Shown here in pieces: positions 63,926 through 64,000 of a stretch of DNA of 64,000 nt; within the stretch, counting starts at the first letter, position 1, and every line of letters starts with the position of its first letter. The position numbers were made by a program, and so were the translations under genes. Source of the stretch: a virus; the IMG/VR virus record IMGVR_UViG_3300036770_006414, positions 1-64,000 of that record. The stretch is one strand, 5' to 3'. The notes under the pieces were generated by a model. That model saw nothing but the letters and a program-made list of their open reading frames with translations, did not search any database and was not told where the DNA came from.

Positions 63926-64000
63926 CGAGAACCTGAAAGATTAAGCTGGCAAGTCTCACCTTGGGATGGGGGGTAAAAAACAGGCGCACCTGTACGTAGT
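63926..64000. other. right-edge non-coding stretch
   Basis: These 75 nt upstream of the 777-aa gene contain no open frame and no clear promoter box. The next gene in this direction lies beyond the window. Confidence 0.4.

Overview
The window looks like most of the genome of a tailed, double-stranded DNA phage that infects a member of the Bacteroidota. The virion genes are of the kind seen in crAss-like phages and their relatives (a 679-aa terminase, a 754-aa portal and a 478-aa capsid-like protein, in that order). The host inference rests on promoters of the form TTTG-N19-TAnnTTTG (clearest at 31014-31044), A-rich translation leaders with almost no Shine-Dalgarno sequences, and DNA methyltransferases of the DTHVGSGS type. 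No integrase, repressor or plasmid gene is visible, so it is probably lytic.

Layout. The left block (1-13112) is transcribed leftward: HNH nuclease, small regulators and unknowns, terL, portal, scaffold-like protein, capsid-like protein, then connector-type proteins and a gene that leaves the window. A divergent promoter region (13113-13202) separates it from a rightward block (13203-49642). A perfect 10-bp hairpin at 49652-49676 marks convergence with a second leftward block (49682-63925) carrying a 3,481-aa polyvalent protein and two large virion-type proteins. If the genome maps as a circle, the two leftward blocks are one virion transcription unit running through the window edges.

The rightward block has three parts. 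From 14 to 21 kb lie a sliding clamp, a GH73-type cell-wall hydrolase, four tandem DNA methyltransferases, ThyX and a MazG-like enzyme. From 21 to 39.6 kb lies an accessory region of many small genes. From 39.6 to 49.6 kb lie two PD-(D/E)XK-like proteins, dCMP deaminase, DnaB-like helicase, SSB-like protein, TOPRIM primase, a deoxynucleotide-kinase-like protein, a RuvC-like resolvase, SF2 helicase and an amidase endolysin. No DNA polymerase is visible, so the clamp, helicase, primase and SSB may recruit the host polymerase.

The accessory region is the most unusual part. It holds about a dozen copies of one unrecognised aromatic-rich domain (RPW...YRAxDxxG...YY...SLQ) and several other small paralogous families. 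Many genes are preceded by a cassette in which an RNA hairpin ends almost exactly 14-17 nt before the start codon. In six cases the cassette is not a simple hairpin: it has the form of the top half of a tRNA (outer stem of 6-7 bp, linker with a conserved GG, and a T-arm with loop TTCGAYT), ending 14-15 nt before the start codon and followed by a conserved CTAAA. I did not recognise this as a described element. It is the best candidate here for an undescribed system.

A 650-nt non-coding hub at 30526-31177 carries a terminator, three 14-bp repeats spaced exactly 27 bp apart, four AAACGTTT palindromes and two tandem promoters. It is a candidate origin or master regulatory region.
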